DNA from: Varroa destructor
Lineage: Eukaryota > Arthropoda > Arachnida > Mesostigmata > Varroidae
Direction of reading: 5' to 3'
Length of the DNA stretch: 64,000 nt
NCBI RefSeq assembly: GCF_002443255.2
Contig: NW_019211460.1
Span: forward strand, 37,333,498 to 37,397,497
In this document: positions 13,007-24,990 of the stretch, piece by piece
Numbering within the stretch: the first letter of the stretch is position 1
How the letters are laid out: every line of letters begins with the position of its first letter
The notes under the pieces: model-generated
What the model was told of the DNA's origin: nothing
Database searches by the model: none
The model's input: the letters and a program-made list of their open reading frames with translations, nothing else
Position numbers and translations under genes: made by a program

Positions 13007-16000
13007 GTCCCTGCAAAGAACCCGTCGAGGTGTCGCAGCTTTTTTAGTTGCCAGCAGTAAATAAAACCAAATACACTAATTACTATGAAGATCTTAGACA
13101 CGGTATACGATTCTGTTGCTGATGCGCGGAGGTAGTCGATTCACATATGCCAAATGTTTAACTTATAAACGCAGGAGCGGTATAGAATGTTATAAAATGA
13201 TTTCTAGGGAAAGTTAAACTTCTCCTAAGTACATTGATTCTACGAATATACGAAACTAGTCACTAAAAGCCTTAATTAAAAAAGTATGTTAGCTGGGCAG
13301 TTTCTGTCAGACATACACACGTGTAAGCACGCATGTGACGCATGAGATATGCATCTATATGTACAGGCAAAGATAGGTAAGCGGCAATATTATATAAAGA
13401 CAGACTACTTACTGTCTGGTGATCTCCCTTGGAATCGCCTCGAAATATTAAAATTACTGATAAATCTAGATTATTGACTATTTAGAGTCAAACGCGGTTA
13501 TGAAGCCAACAAGTTACCTACCATATCAACTTAATAAACGAAACAGTTCTTGTACGCGCGCTTGCTGAATAGTTTGTTCGCATATTGTGCTCTTATAGCA
13601 GCTCGGAAAAATGGGAAATGCTTAAGTTTCTTGTAGCGGCCCATAAAACTTCTACTGAAATCATTATCAATATCATTTTATAATTCAGTTGAACTCGACA
13701 GCTGCAAACTGCGACTTCGTTCACGTATGTGCAGGTTGTTTCCTTTCCTAGAACCAACAAGAATTGGTACCTCCATTAGATTCATACTGAAGTATCGGCC
13801 TAATCTCCGCACAGTCATACGGGTGTCACCCACCACTTGATGCCAAAGTCCGCAAAAGGGATTATGGCATCATTGCCTTTTCCCTACCCGACGAGCTCAG
13901 CGTGTGCACGTGGCGTGCGTATCAACCTCACAAAATATATACGCCCGCACACACACACATGCATGCCCCAATCGAACTCCTATTCCCCATAGAAAGGAGT
14001 CCATGACCTTCTATGCTAATTGTTTGTATGTATAAGGTGAACAGTTAAAATGTCTCAATTCGTCTTAAGGCGCGTTTTTCTCCAAAAGGACCGTGTTACT
14101 CCCCGAAACTCATTGACAGAGCTAGGCTTAAACACTTCGCTCTTGAACCATCTTTATGTGGACAAGCTACGGTGCTCCTGCTGACCTGGGGTAGGAGTCT
14201 CCTCTTTAAGCACTCGGGGATCTGTCAAGGATATACAAAGGAAAACTACCTCAGCAGCTCTTCCAGCCTAATATTTACCCACACTCAGCGTCTGTTGCTC
14301 AAACAGATATTTTAATCGCATATAGTAATCTAAAAATGAGCACATGCTGCTACTGGACTATTGTATCTAGTATAAAATACCTTAATATAAATTCGTTTTT
14401 TAAAAAAGTTTTACAAGACCGGACTTATGCAAATCACTCACTCTCCGACCAAACGCAATAGCGTCCGTTGAAAGGGATCGTTTTGTTACTAAAACATTTA
14501 TCTTTGCTCTAGGTCTGGTCTTAACAATATTGACCAATTTTCGGTGAGGTGTTGACCACTCTTCGACCACAATGTGGCGCCTTCTCGATGTTTATGAACG
14601 TAATTGTGTTACTAATCTTAAAACGATCTAAGATTGCTGTAATCTTAACTAGATCTCCATTACATTGGCGCTTATATACTGCTCGTCCTGCAGATGTAAG
14701 ATTTTTTTAGACAGAGCTTTCCTGCAGGGATCTGGCTGACGCTTAGAGACGCGTTCGTTCAAACGGTGTCACGATTGAGTATGCAAATCTTCATGATGAT
14801 CTATGGCTGGCTATATTCATCGGTTGACGGGTAGTAATCTTTGCACTCGAGAATCTCCTTTCTTTACCAAGCAACCAGGCCGTCTGCCCGCATGCTACTG
14901 TGCCCAAATTTCACTCACTCATCTGTTCGGCTCCTATCTCCGTTCCGCTTCCTTTTGTAACGAGGCACCGCAGCGTAAAATCCTTCCTGGGTGCTTTCAT
15001 CGCTAACTTTGTTTAGATCAGCCAGGTATCTTTAGTGCTGTAACTACCAGGTTGATTCGCTGGGGATTCTCTAGGTTGAGTTGATCTTCCGCCTCGACGA
15101 CCTGAGACCTTTTCGGCTTCTTGCCGGTGGTTTCTTTTTGGCTATACTTAACATTGGAATCTCTTGCTCCCCTTTTGTCAGTATTTCGACACTGCTAGTG
15201 CTACGGTCATCATCGTCTCCAGCAGCATGTCCACCGTCAACATTATCTTTGGGTCGAGCGCTACGCACGAGCACAGCGACTGAGTAGTTTTCAGGTAGCA
15301 TTCAGCGCATTTAGATCATATATTACAAATTTCGAGCCAGCTTTGTCGGCCGAACGAAGGCACATGAACTGTGGACTATGCAACGCTGACCGTAGACGAC
15401 GCACTTCACTGCGCTAGACTTAGCGCGCATACGCAGTGAGAACGGTACACATAAAGGAACCAAAGAGGCGAGTTGTATGTAGATGCGACGTATCGCAAAA
15501 TGTCTGTGTGTAGATCATGGCACAAGTACAGGAACGGAAAGCGATGCTTCCAGTTTGAATGGGAGTTTACGCAGTTCCACCTTGCTCGGCTGAATCTTAA
15601 AGGTCATCGAGACGACGATCAAGAGATCGCAGGCAGAGATCGAACGTAAAACATATGCACACATACTCACATGGATAGAATGTTATTCAGGTACACGAAG
15701 ACAGATGTAGACTTGTTCGTTGCTGAACATTCATACAAACCAACGGAGATATCATACAAAACACAAATGTAATATATATATATCCCTAGCCGAAGATTCT
15801 TCTGTTACTATAGTAACAATAACACAACGACAGGACGGCTTCTAACTAGATCTAATATGATTCAACACATCTTCAGCTTTGAGAAGCTCAAAAAAAAGGT
15901 TAGGCAGATATCGTTTCGACCGACAATCGGAAAGATGGTTTTGTTCCAGTGTTCGAGAGAAGCACATCTGAGGTTTGGGGATAAAGTAGCCGAAGTAGTC

Positions 16001-17167
16001 GAAGAATGATGATCGATATCGTTGCCGATTCTGATGCTCATTGTGTACAAATTTCAGCAAATTTGATGCTCCTCCTATTTAAGGAGTTGGCAAAAAGCAA
16101 TTTGGTATTTGTGCATAATTAGTCAATGTAAGTTGATTAAGTCTAATACTACATAGGAAGAAAAAATGTGTTGATTAGGCCACCTGCAGCGTGTCATCAT
16201 CTATGCGTTTATTAACTATCAATGTTCAACTAAACTCAGTGCCGAGCTGGAAGACAAAGATCGAAGAGTAAAAATGAAAGAAGTCACAGAAAGACAGTTC
16301 TATGACCGAAACACGCGAACGTTTGCTGCTGATTGAATAAAAGATTTCTAACGAATACTTATTTATCAAGCATCACTGAACGCCCTATACTTTAAGGAAA
16401 GCTTTTTGAAAGAAACTATTTTGTCCAGAAGTTTCTGAGCGCTACGGGTAAGACTTGTCAATATTACTATGAAATTTTGCTCTGACAAAATAAAAGGATC
16501 GTACTTATAGTCGATTCTTGAAATACAGAATCAAGACGAAAGCTACTCGGTGGAATTGTCGCTGGCTTGTGATAAAAGCAAATGTCAATTTGTTCAGAAA
16601 CGTATTATGTGACAACTTTATGCTCGATTATTTGTTCGATCTGATATGTACAGCAGGACAAATCAGGCTAAAAATAATTGCGATTTCTAAGAACATCGGT
16701 CCTATTGTATGTTTGTTTGACAAACTTCAAGTTCATCCATTTGATAGCTGTCTTACGCCCCTGTAAAGAACATAAACTGTACTGCAATAACCTTCCGATT
16801 TGCTGCCGTACTTATTGCGTAATAATTGTTAGTAATTACGATGGTTATACATTATACAGTTAACAACAAGAAGTTTTTTCACGTATCACAGTTATGTCTA
16901 AGACCGTGTCCATGACGCAAAACATTTCCGCCTATCGCGCTTGTACCCGACGGCCAGCATATTCTCATTCGAAGCGACGTCGATCGGACCTAGTAGTTCG
17001 AAAATGGTTGAGACACTTGTCGCCAGTGCTCCCATAAATAAAAATAAATACATTACTATAGCAGAGTGAGCACTCCCTTTCCATCTAAGGAACATAGCTC
17101 TGAAGCAAACTGCGAATCCAAGAGAAGCACGTGCTTAGCTCAAGAGGCAGCAGAAGCAACGTAAGTG

Positions 17168-17181
17168 CCCCCCCCCCCCCC
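17168..17181. repeat. Poly-C tract (14 C)
   Basis: A run of 14 C directly after a donor-like GTAAGT sequence on the plus strand. Length may be uncertain because of homopolymer sequencing error. Confidence 0.85.
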
Positions 17182-20100
17182 TCGTCTAACCCCCATCTAC
17201 TCTGCTATGGCATCCATATAACAGTACTACTGCACGCTGCAGATCCAGTTCATCGTCGTCGGCCTGTAGGCAACGTTGGATCACACCTTGAATTATGGAG
17301 TGGATGGGTGGATGAATGGAGGAGGGACCTTACAGCATTGGGATGCCGGATTAGTGAGTTTGGTCAGGGCACAAGAGGAAAAACGAGCTGAGACTGATGG
17401 CGGCGCCAGCGGCGGTGGTGGTGGTGACTGCTAAAGGACGATGGGCGCTGAAGAGAGAAAAATCTTTGCCAGCGAGCAGTTGCTGACAACTTCCATCATC
17501 CGAAGCCTGACGCAGTTTCACAGACTGCTTGTCCAGCTAGGCAGACACACGCCCCAAGTGAGGTAGCACTGTCGTAATGCAGCCGCTTTTTCCCCCTCCT
17601 TAGCGACCCCCGCTAGTGGCCCGTTTAGCGTTGCAGCTCACGATTCGCAATGATGCCAAGAAACCTCTTGAGGTGAACCCTCTGGCCTTTTCTCATCCGT
17701 CGAAACCACTTATGGTAAGGTGGCAGCAGTCTTAAGGCAAGCGGGAGATGTGACGATCTGCTGCTGGGGAACTGCCGTGGGTGTACTTTGCCGTACAGCA
17801 GAAACTAGACCAGGCAGCGCGGCATGACATAGGATACGGGTTTAGGGACAGAGTTCGACATTAGTCATGTGGCGCCACAACGACTAGCTCAGAGTACGCA
17901 GGCCTGCGCCCCTCGAAACCTCAAAAGTTATGTGTCTTCGTTCGGTGGACGTGGGTGTCAGCAGGCAGTAATTTAAGTGGATATAGGTAACAAGTGCTCG
18001 GTAACTAGTATCAGGCTATTAGCAAAGGATCAATTGCATGCTACAGTTATATGGGCCAAACTATTTCGGTAAGACATTCGAGCAAAGCTATAGTGGAACT
18101 TTTTCATGGAATAAAAACAAGTATCTACATTTGCTGCACATGTAGTAGACATCGCACCATAATGATTGATCAGGATTCACAACTGCGAACGGAACTGCGC
18201 GCCAAATTTCAAAGAACACATTCTGAGGTCAACGCGGTTCGAAAAGAATCATCATATTGACAGTCTGTGGTCATAGTGGTTTAGATTTCGTACATTTTGA
18301 ATGAATTTTTCGGTGCGTTGTACAGTTAACAACGCTCAGATCAGACAGTGAACATACTCTAACTGTCACCAATGTGTGTATATACACGTTATATAATAGT
18401 ATAAGATATAGGCTTCGTCTAGAGCGAACCAATTCGACAGGAAGTACTATCCCGCTCTGAATTTTACTCGTGATGAGTATTGTAAATTGTTTATGGAAAG
18501 TGAGCAAAGATGACTGAAAAACACATCAACGTTATATGTTTATATAACAATACAATGGGATAAATTTCCGACGCTCCATGTCGCAAATGGATGTACATAT
18601 TTACTATAAGCTTGTCCAGTTGTTCAAGCCAATGCATGTAGCAGTTCTTTACGGAACATTTTCGAAAAGCGTTTCTACTGAAGCATCCACTATCTTTAGA
18701 TATAGCTCGGTTCGGATGGTTGTCTTAGGGACATCCTCTAAAGCTGACCTCATATGCTCTGCATTCTACTTCTGTGCTACAGTTTAATGAAACAAAGTTT
18801 TCAGCTGCTTAATAATACTAGGTTGATTACTAATTTTGAGCCGATTTGAAAAATCCTTACTTATAAGTAAACACGAAGGCCACCAACCTTCTTTCGAGTC
18901 GTAAACACATTGTTTTTAACTTGATGTCCTAACTACCTTTCACTCGTTCCAGCGATCTCCTTTAATCCCATTAAATACCTAGAATTTTTTTTTCTTTATG
19001 ATCACGCTTTTTAAATCTTGGGAACAAGCATTAGTTGCAGAGTATGGAACGTATGAATGCAGGACTTGGGGTGGACGGACATCGAAAGGTATAATGAAAA
19101 TTGACATTGTTGCTAAACATTACTAACAAAATTAACATTGACACCGCGCGCGAAGTGTCAACAGGCATATAAGGTCGATACAGAACCTAAAATGCACCCT
19201 TGCAGAAGCTAGGGACAGTAAGCACTCACCATGCTTCCTTGATTTTTTCCAAATATCTTAGGAATACACTCTCTGTATAACTGTAAAATAACAACAAGGC
19301 CAAAGATTGAAGTTGGCTGCAATGTGTTTCTTAATTTTTATCACACTTTTTATGCGGGCATTATTAAGGGTCACTTGTGTGAGAGGCACGGCTTGCTGTC
19401 TTCCCTGAGTTCGTCCTACTTGACTGCTAAGCTTTATTAATTGGTTGGCCCCTGCACTATAATATTTGGCACAATTCCTCATTCCGGTTTCTTTTGTAGC
19501 GTTTAATGTACAAGCACGTCGCTCCTAATATATATCCAACGACATCTTGCAGTATGAGGTGCCATAACGACTAGTGATCTGATTCCGTTTGAGTATCAGA
19601 ACAGCTGCCTCATATGAAGAACGATATTTAATTAAGAACGAGCCAAAAACTTCTGGCCCTCCATTTACGTCGGAACTCGTAATAATCCGCAATATTTTCA
19701 ACCAGCCTTCATATATTAATTTTATTGTAGCTTTTACTAAGCCAATAAACTTACGAGAATACATCCATCTTTGGCTCATCATCATTTTTCGACAGTCGTA
19801 AAGGTGATCAATTCCCAGTAACCCGTCTAATGACTATATTCTGCAGTTTCGCCATACAAAAAAGTACTAATTAAGCATAAAGGCTTACGGTCGGTTTTAG
19901 GGGTTATGGAAGCCGACTGTGAAAAATGACTTTCATCACTTCGATTGTTCGACTTACGCTGTTGACTTCGGCTGAAAAATGTCTTCTGTTAGTCCCGCAT
20001 TATTGAGGTTAATTAAAAAACGTAATGAAGTCTTCCTTATGACGGTCTGCTTTTTCGTTTCGTTTCGTTCGACAAACAAAAAAAAATATATATATATATG

Positions 20101-20612
20101 TATACTCAGTAGCTAGTCAATTTAGGAACAGAGAATATAAAAAAAGGTTACTGACTTTCAACGGAGCTTCATGAAGTCGTTTTTTGGTGACTGACCTAGC
20201 GTAGAACAGGAAGTCGCCCTTGTAGAAATGTAAACATGTGCATTGTCCGCTTGTTTTCTAAAGAATTAAATTGGAAATGATGGAAGTAGGAGGAAACTAT
20301 GCTAACTATTCATAGTGAGACTATGCGCTCAGCGAGACGATATTAGATAGCTTAACAACTCACCGCTGTACACGATCTCTTAAGGGTCGCACAGATAATA
20401 AATCACAGCAAACTAACTGTGAACAGGAGCTCAAGTCATTTATTGCTACTTTATGACGGATTCAAGCAATTGGGGTGCTAACTGCAATGTTTATGTCACT
20501 GTACTTTGATAGTCTTATTATAGGTTCGTTTCGGAGGCAGTGTCTTGTAGTAGCATCCATTTAGGACACCTGATCATCCATCACAGCTATTTTCATATTG
20601 TCTATTACTTAC

Positions 20613-20634
20613 TTTGACTTTGGCGGTCGTTCAT
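20613..20634 (-). CDS. islet: Candidate islet first coding exon
   Basis: An ATG at 20634 begins MNDRQSQ and is cut by a strong donor (CAAA|GTAAGT) after one base of the next codon. Joined to the LIM1 exon acceptor at 9378 it continues in frame as MNDRQSQ-ICMAERR and on into the LIM domain. The frame upstream is open for about 140 codons but has no ATG before a TAG stop, so this is the first in-frame AUG. A short N-terminal lead before LIM1 matches the layout of vertebrate ISL1, whose first exon encodes only a few residues. Phase agreement has a one-in-three chance of being accidental, and the 11-kb intron cannot be proved here. Confidence 0.5.
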
Positions 20635-21164
20635 GTCCCCATGGAGATTTACGAGAAGCTCCAGCTTGCCGCCTAGCAGCTCTTGTTGCTGACCGTGCTG
20701 TTGTGTATTGAGGGGATTTGGGCCACCTTCGGTGGTCTGCGGGGGTGCCCGATCCCTCAGCGGGTCCCGGAGAGACTCGCGGAGGGTCTCCCGCAGGGGA
20801 CTTAGCGGTTGGCCGGGCGAGTCTAACCCGTCAAAGCGAAGTTCCCGCGAGGTATGATGTCCGTGTGGACCGTGCGGGTGCGGGGGCCCACCCAGCGGCT
20901 GTGGCGGGCCCGCGTGAGAACCCAAGGGGCCTGTACCAAGTTGTTCCCCGCCGCCGACGCCGCCGCCTCCCCACTCAACCAGGCTCCCCAGGGTGGTGCC
21001 GAGCGCCACACACGCCACAACGCCCGCGCCTCTTGCGGGCACCCCTGGCGCCCGCCCTCCTCCCTACGACGTACGAGGGGGTCCAGTCAGCCAGCCAGCG
21101 AAGTGACCAGCAAACCACCGGCAGCAACGGCAGCACTGCAGCTGGTATCGTTGTTGGAAGCGGT

Positions 21165-21190
21165 AGCAGCAGCAGCAGCAGCAGCAGCAG
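21165..21190. repeat. (AGC)n microsatellite
   Basis: About 8.7 perfect AGC units in the islet 5' block. Confidence 0.95.
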
Positions 21191-23388
21191 ATAGCAGCAC
21201 GTATGGTCGACACACTGTCTTCAATTCACCACCTATGCCACTTTCACTGCCATCCGTCCGTCCGTTTTCACAAGTAGCTCCGCCACCTTAACTTACACGC
21301 AATGGATTTGGACGCACGTTGTGGCCTCCCGTTTTATGGGCTCGCGTTATTGTCAACACGTCACTCAATCACACTGTACGCTCATTATGTACTCACTTCC
21401 GGGAGACAATAAGAAGCACGTTACGTTGCCCATCTTCTATTGTTCCGTACAATACCATACAGACAATCTCGCTGTTTGTACGTACTCCAGAAATCTACTG
21501 GTAATTCGTTCCGAACTTAAAACGCACTACCAGCACAGACAGTTTCTGCAAACAACGTTTCGTGTGTGTTACGTTGCACGTTCACCGCACGGAACGAATC
21601 GCGTCCACTTCGTCCTTGTCTTTTGCTATTGACGTTGTCGTTATTGATACAGGGGTCTCGTTATTGTTGACCGGCGTAGTTCTGCCAGCACGCGCGAGTC
21701 GACTGCCCTACAGACCATGTTCTAAATAGAGAAACAGCCACACCATTGCACACACGCACAGAACAAACACTTCTGACCACAGGCACAGATAAACGGATAC
21801 GTAATCGCTCCTTTAAGACAGCACGCTCGAAACACACATGAACATTTACTAATCAGCAGAGGTACATCGCCACCTACACTATCGAAATGATTCGAATCAT
21901 TGTCGTCGGCATTATTATTATCCACTTCTCGACCCCACCTCCGGTGAGAGTCACCTGTTAAAGCGATGAACACCCAACTCTCCACAACAGGACCACTAAA
22001 CGATTACCATTAGCGCTACAGCTGTCGCAGCTGTTACTCAGTCTGAAAAAAAAAAGCCAGTTGTCGACATCTGACAAACCCCCAGGTAAGCAGCAGTATA
22101 AGACGTGCTCTCGCGCGCGGACACTGTCACACTTCGCCTCTGTTGATTTCCACTTGACGGTTTCTCTTTATTTTTTGTTTCATTTTACTAAGTTTAAGTA
22201 GTTTGCTAATCAGATCGGCGAATGAAGTCAAACGGAGGTATTGACTGTCATTGTTTTTGCGCTTCCGATGGCTATTGGCCGTCTATTCTATCTGCGTTCT
22301 CTGCTGTAAATAAAGAAGGTGCAAGGATCAATCAGTCCGCGGTGAATCAGCAGGCTGATGAAACCACTTTATCAGGATCGTCGCCCCTTTTCTTGTTTCT
22401 TCTATCTTTAATAAAGAAGTGGGAAAGATGGGAGCTCCGACTAACTGCGATTTCTTTTACCATCGTCGTCCACCTTAGTACACTGCCCGATAACAGTATT
22501 GTCGTATTTGGACGATTCGAACAGGGTCTCAGCCTGACCAGTCAACATCTGCAAGTAAGTTGTCAGTTAGTCAGTCAATCGTATGTTGTTGCCGTGGCGG
22601 AGGAAGCTAGTACGTGTTTGTTATCGACATCGTTTCACTACAACAACAAGACACACACACCCACGAATAGCACTAGTAATAGTGATTGTTGTAGTAGTGA
22701 AAGCTTTCTGAGGGCTACTGGCTCGAGAGCGTTTCTGTGTTTCACCCGTGTCGTAGTCCCCTGTTCGTTCGCTCTCTACTATCCGCGTGTGTGTCGCGTT
22801 GTGTCGTCCTACATGGATCCTTTCTTTGTGTTGTTGTCCTAGGCGCCTCCACGAGAGCCCACTCAGTCAGCACTGGCGCCGCCAGCCAGTCAGCCAACAC
22901 CACTGTAGCTCCTGCCCTGCGCCAATGGCAGCAGCAGCACTGCCACGCACTCCACTACCCCAGCGCTGTACTCCCTTCGTTTCGCCCCGCGCCTGCTTTT
23001 CGCTTGCAGTTACCACCGTCAGCAACACTCGCCACCACGACGGCCAACAGGCCATCGAACAGCAGTTTCAGGCCGGCAGCCGGTCGTACCCAGCCAACCA
23101 GCGCTGTCAGTCAGGCAGGCAGCCACCCGGTCACACAGCAGAGACGCGCGCGGCGCACAGCCACTGGCCTATGGATGGGCCAGCAATCACACAACGAACC
23201 CTCGAGTACACCACTCTCGTCACTCTTCACACGACGCTTCGGCACACGCACATCTCAACCCAGTCGGACACAGACAGGACCGGCGCGGGAAGCGCCGCTG
23301 CCGCTACGAGGAACCAGTTCGTGCAGCTGCTGTTGGTCTCAGCTATTGCTGTTGTCGTGGCGCCAGTGGCCGCGGTAGTGTAGCAGCG

Positions 23389-23446
23389 GCGCCGCCGCCG
23401 CCGCCGCCGCCGCCACCGCCGTCGTCGTCGTCGTCGTCGTTGTTGT
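23389..23446. repeat. (GCC)n followed by (GTC)n compound repeat
   Basis: A GCC run of about ten units, with one CAC interruption, passes directly into a GTC run of about seven units. The transition suggests a single ancestral GC-rich triplet tract. Confidence 0.92.
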
Positions 23447-23798
23447 CGCAGCCGCCACCAACCTTGTGGGCCTGGCTGCTGCCGCTGTTCGTTTGTCCTG
23501 GTCGTTCGGTCGTTCACTCGACGGTGGTGAGAAGCAGCAGGAAGGATGTGAACAGATGCGGAGCCGCGCGGCCGTTTGGTTTGTCGACCGCTGTTTCGTT
23601 GTTGTCAGCCGCCGCTGCGAGGAAGAAACAGGGCACCGCTACTAGCGGCTACCAACACCGCGGTGGCCAGAGCGCAAAAGCAGTCACCGCTACTGCCTTA
23701 CAGTGGTTGTTCAGCGATAGAAGCCAAGCGCCATATCTGCCTGTCAGGAGCAGGGAGGGGGCTAGCAAGCCGTGTACGACGTTGACTCCGCCCAGCGC

Positions 23799-23827
23799 TC
23801 GTCGTCGTTGTCGTCGTCGTCGTCGTC
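23799..23827. repeat. (TCG)n microsatellite
   Basis: TCG units with one TTG interruption; every unit contains a CpG. Confidence 0.9.
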
Positions 23828-24917
23828 TGACTCCGCCTCCCGAAAGGGCGGTCGACGGAGGCGGAGAGTGATGGCAGCAGCAGCGGCCAGAGATGTACTA
23901 CTGTGTGTTTTACCACCGCTATCAGCATTGCTGCTGCTTCAATTCTGTCCCATCGTATCATATGGCGCCGCTGTGCTCCGTCCTATGCTGCTGTCTATGC
24001 TGTGCTGTGTTGTCCATGTTCCATTCGTCGAATCTCTGTAAAGGAGAGGTTTACTATGATGGTGGCGAAGCCAATGGCAGTGTGCATCGATGCCGCCCGA
24101 ACAGCAGCATCCCGTACAGCGTCAGAATAGCGGCGGCGACGCCAGTAGCAGCAGCATCAACAGCTTGCGTCACCACAGCCGACGGCCTCAGCAACAATTC
24201 CCTTCTCCGTTTTTCTGTTTCTATGGAGGCTGCTACTGAAGTCGGATGTCGTAAGACTGAGCCCTCATCGCTAGGGCGCCGCCGGCACTGCCGCCTACAA
24301 CGAATGCTGAATGGAGACAACGGTATTGACAACGTTAGTAGTACTGCTATTGCTACGCCTGTGGACGGCGATAGAAGTCATGGCTGAAATAGTCCGGAGT
24401 TGACCTAAGCCGCCATCTTGCCATGAACTATGGGAGTTCAGATTCTTCTATCCTTTTCCTAGCAGCAGCTAGTGCTCGAATAATTTAATTAAGGGCAAGT
24501 AGACCGGAAGGAATTCAGAAATTTGCCGGGGAAGGGGCAGAGCTCTAGAGTGAGACTTTAGCTTTAACTAACAACGGTGGAAAGTAACATCGAATTTTAG
24601 CTCAAGTGTGTAGTGAGTACTGCAAGTTGACACACCGCTATTACTTTACCTATTTAAATATGTATAAGTTTGCATATGGTTTTTCGTGTATTTGATTATA
24701 CATGCCACACTACTTTTATTATCAAGAGAAGGTTTACTCTGTAGCACAAAATTTATTTTTGAGGATACCGCATTACTGATACTTCCCACAAGCAACGTCT
24801 GTCTAACTAGTGATCACCCTTTCTAACTTGTCCTCTGAATGTACATCTTTAAATAAAGTTTGTGACATGGTTCCGCTTTGAAATTTCAGCTGAAAATGGG
24901 ATGAACCATTAATATGA

Positions 24918-24990
24918 ACCGATGGTCTAGCGGTCAAGCGCCACAGAGAATCATTGTACAAAACCACGAGCGAATTTTCGCGATGTAAAT
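24918..24990 (+). mobile_element. tRNA-like (SINE?) fragment with A box
   Basis: TGGTCTAGCGG matches the pol III A-box pattern TRGYNNANNNG and the D-arm of Glu/Asp-type tRNAs (GGTCTAGCGGT). A clear B box is not present downstream, so an intact tRNA is excluded. A decayed tRNA-derived SINE is the best reading. Confidence 0.3.

Larger units (their letters stand above)
9378..20612 (-). other. islet: Large islet intron (11.2 kb)
   Basis: AT-rich DNA between the LIM1 exon and the candidate first coding exon. It holds scattered 60-145 codon open frames in all directions, none with recognised domains. Two are discussed as findings (12680-13006 and 15071-15301). A moderately GC-rich patch lies at about 17.1-18.0 kb and a (TA)n run near 20.09 kb. 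Long 5' introns are common in developmental regulators and often carry enhancers, but no element can be named from sequence alone. Confidence 0.5.
20635..24400 (-). promoter_or_regulatory. islet: GC-rich 5' region of islet (UTR/promoter block)
   Basis: This block is much richer in G, C and CpG than its surroundings and packed with CAG/CTG, CCG and TCG runs. It lies directly upstream of the candidate islet start codon, so it most likely holds 5' UTR and promoter. Several long frames cross it on both strands (for example 22222-22842 plus, 206 codons from a real ATG), but they are low in complexity and show no domains. No TATA box or start site can be fixed. Confidence 0.4.

Noticed and set aside
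19525..19801. Overlapping 86- and 70-codon frames on opposite strands
   Set aside because: Both are AT-rich, with no motif or splice context; chance expectation for a window this size.
20605..21042. 145-codon Gly/Pro-rich minus-strand frame as a full islet N-terminal extension
   Set aside because: It opens with GTG after a TAG stop and has no ATG before the one at 20634, so most of it should be 5' UTR.
22737..23383. Frames of 213 and 198 codons on the plus strand
   Set aside because: They are Ser/Thr/Ala/Gln-rich, sit over triplet repeats and overlap each other in different frames; the longer begins at GTG, not ATG.
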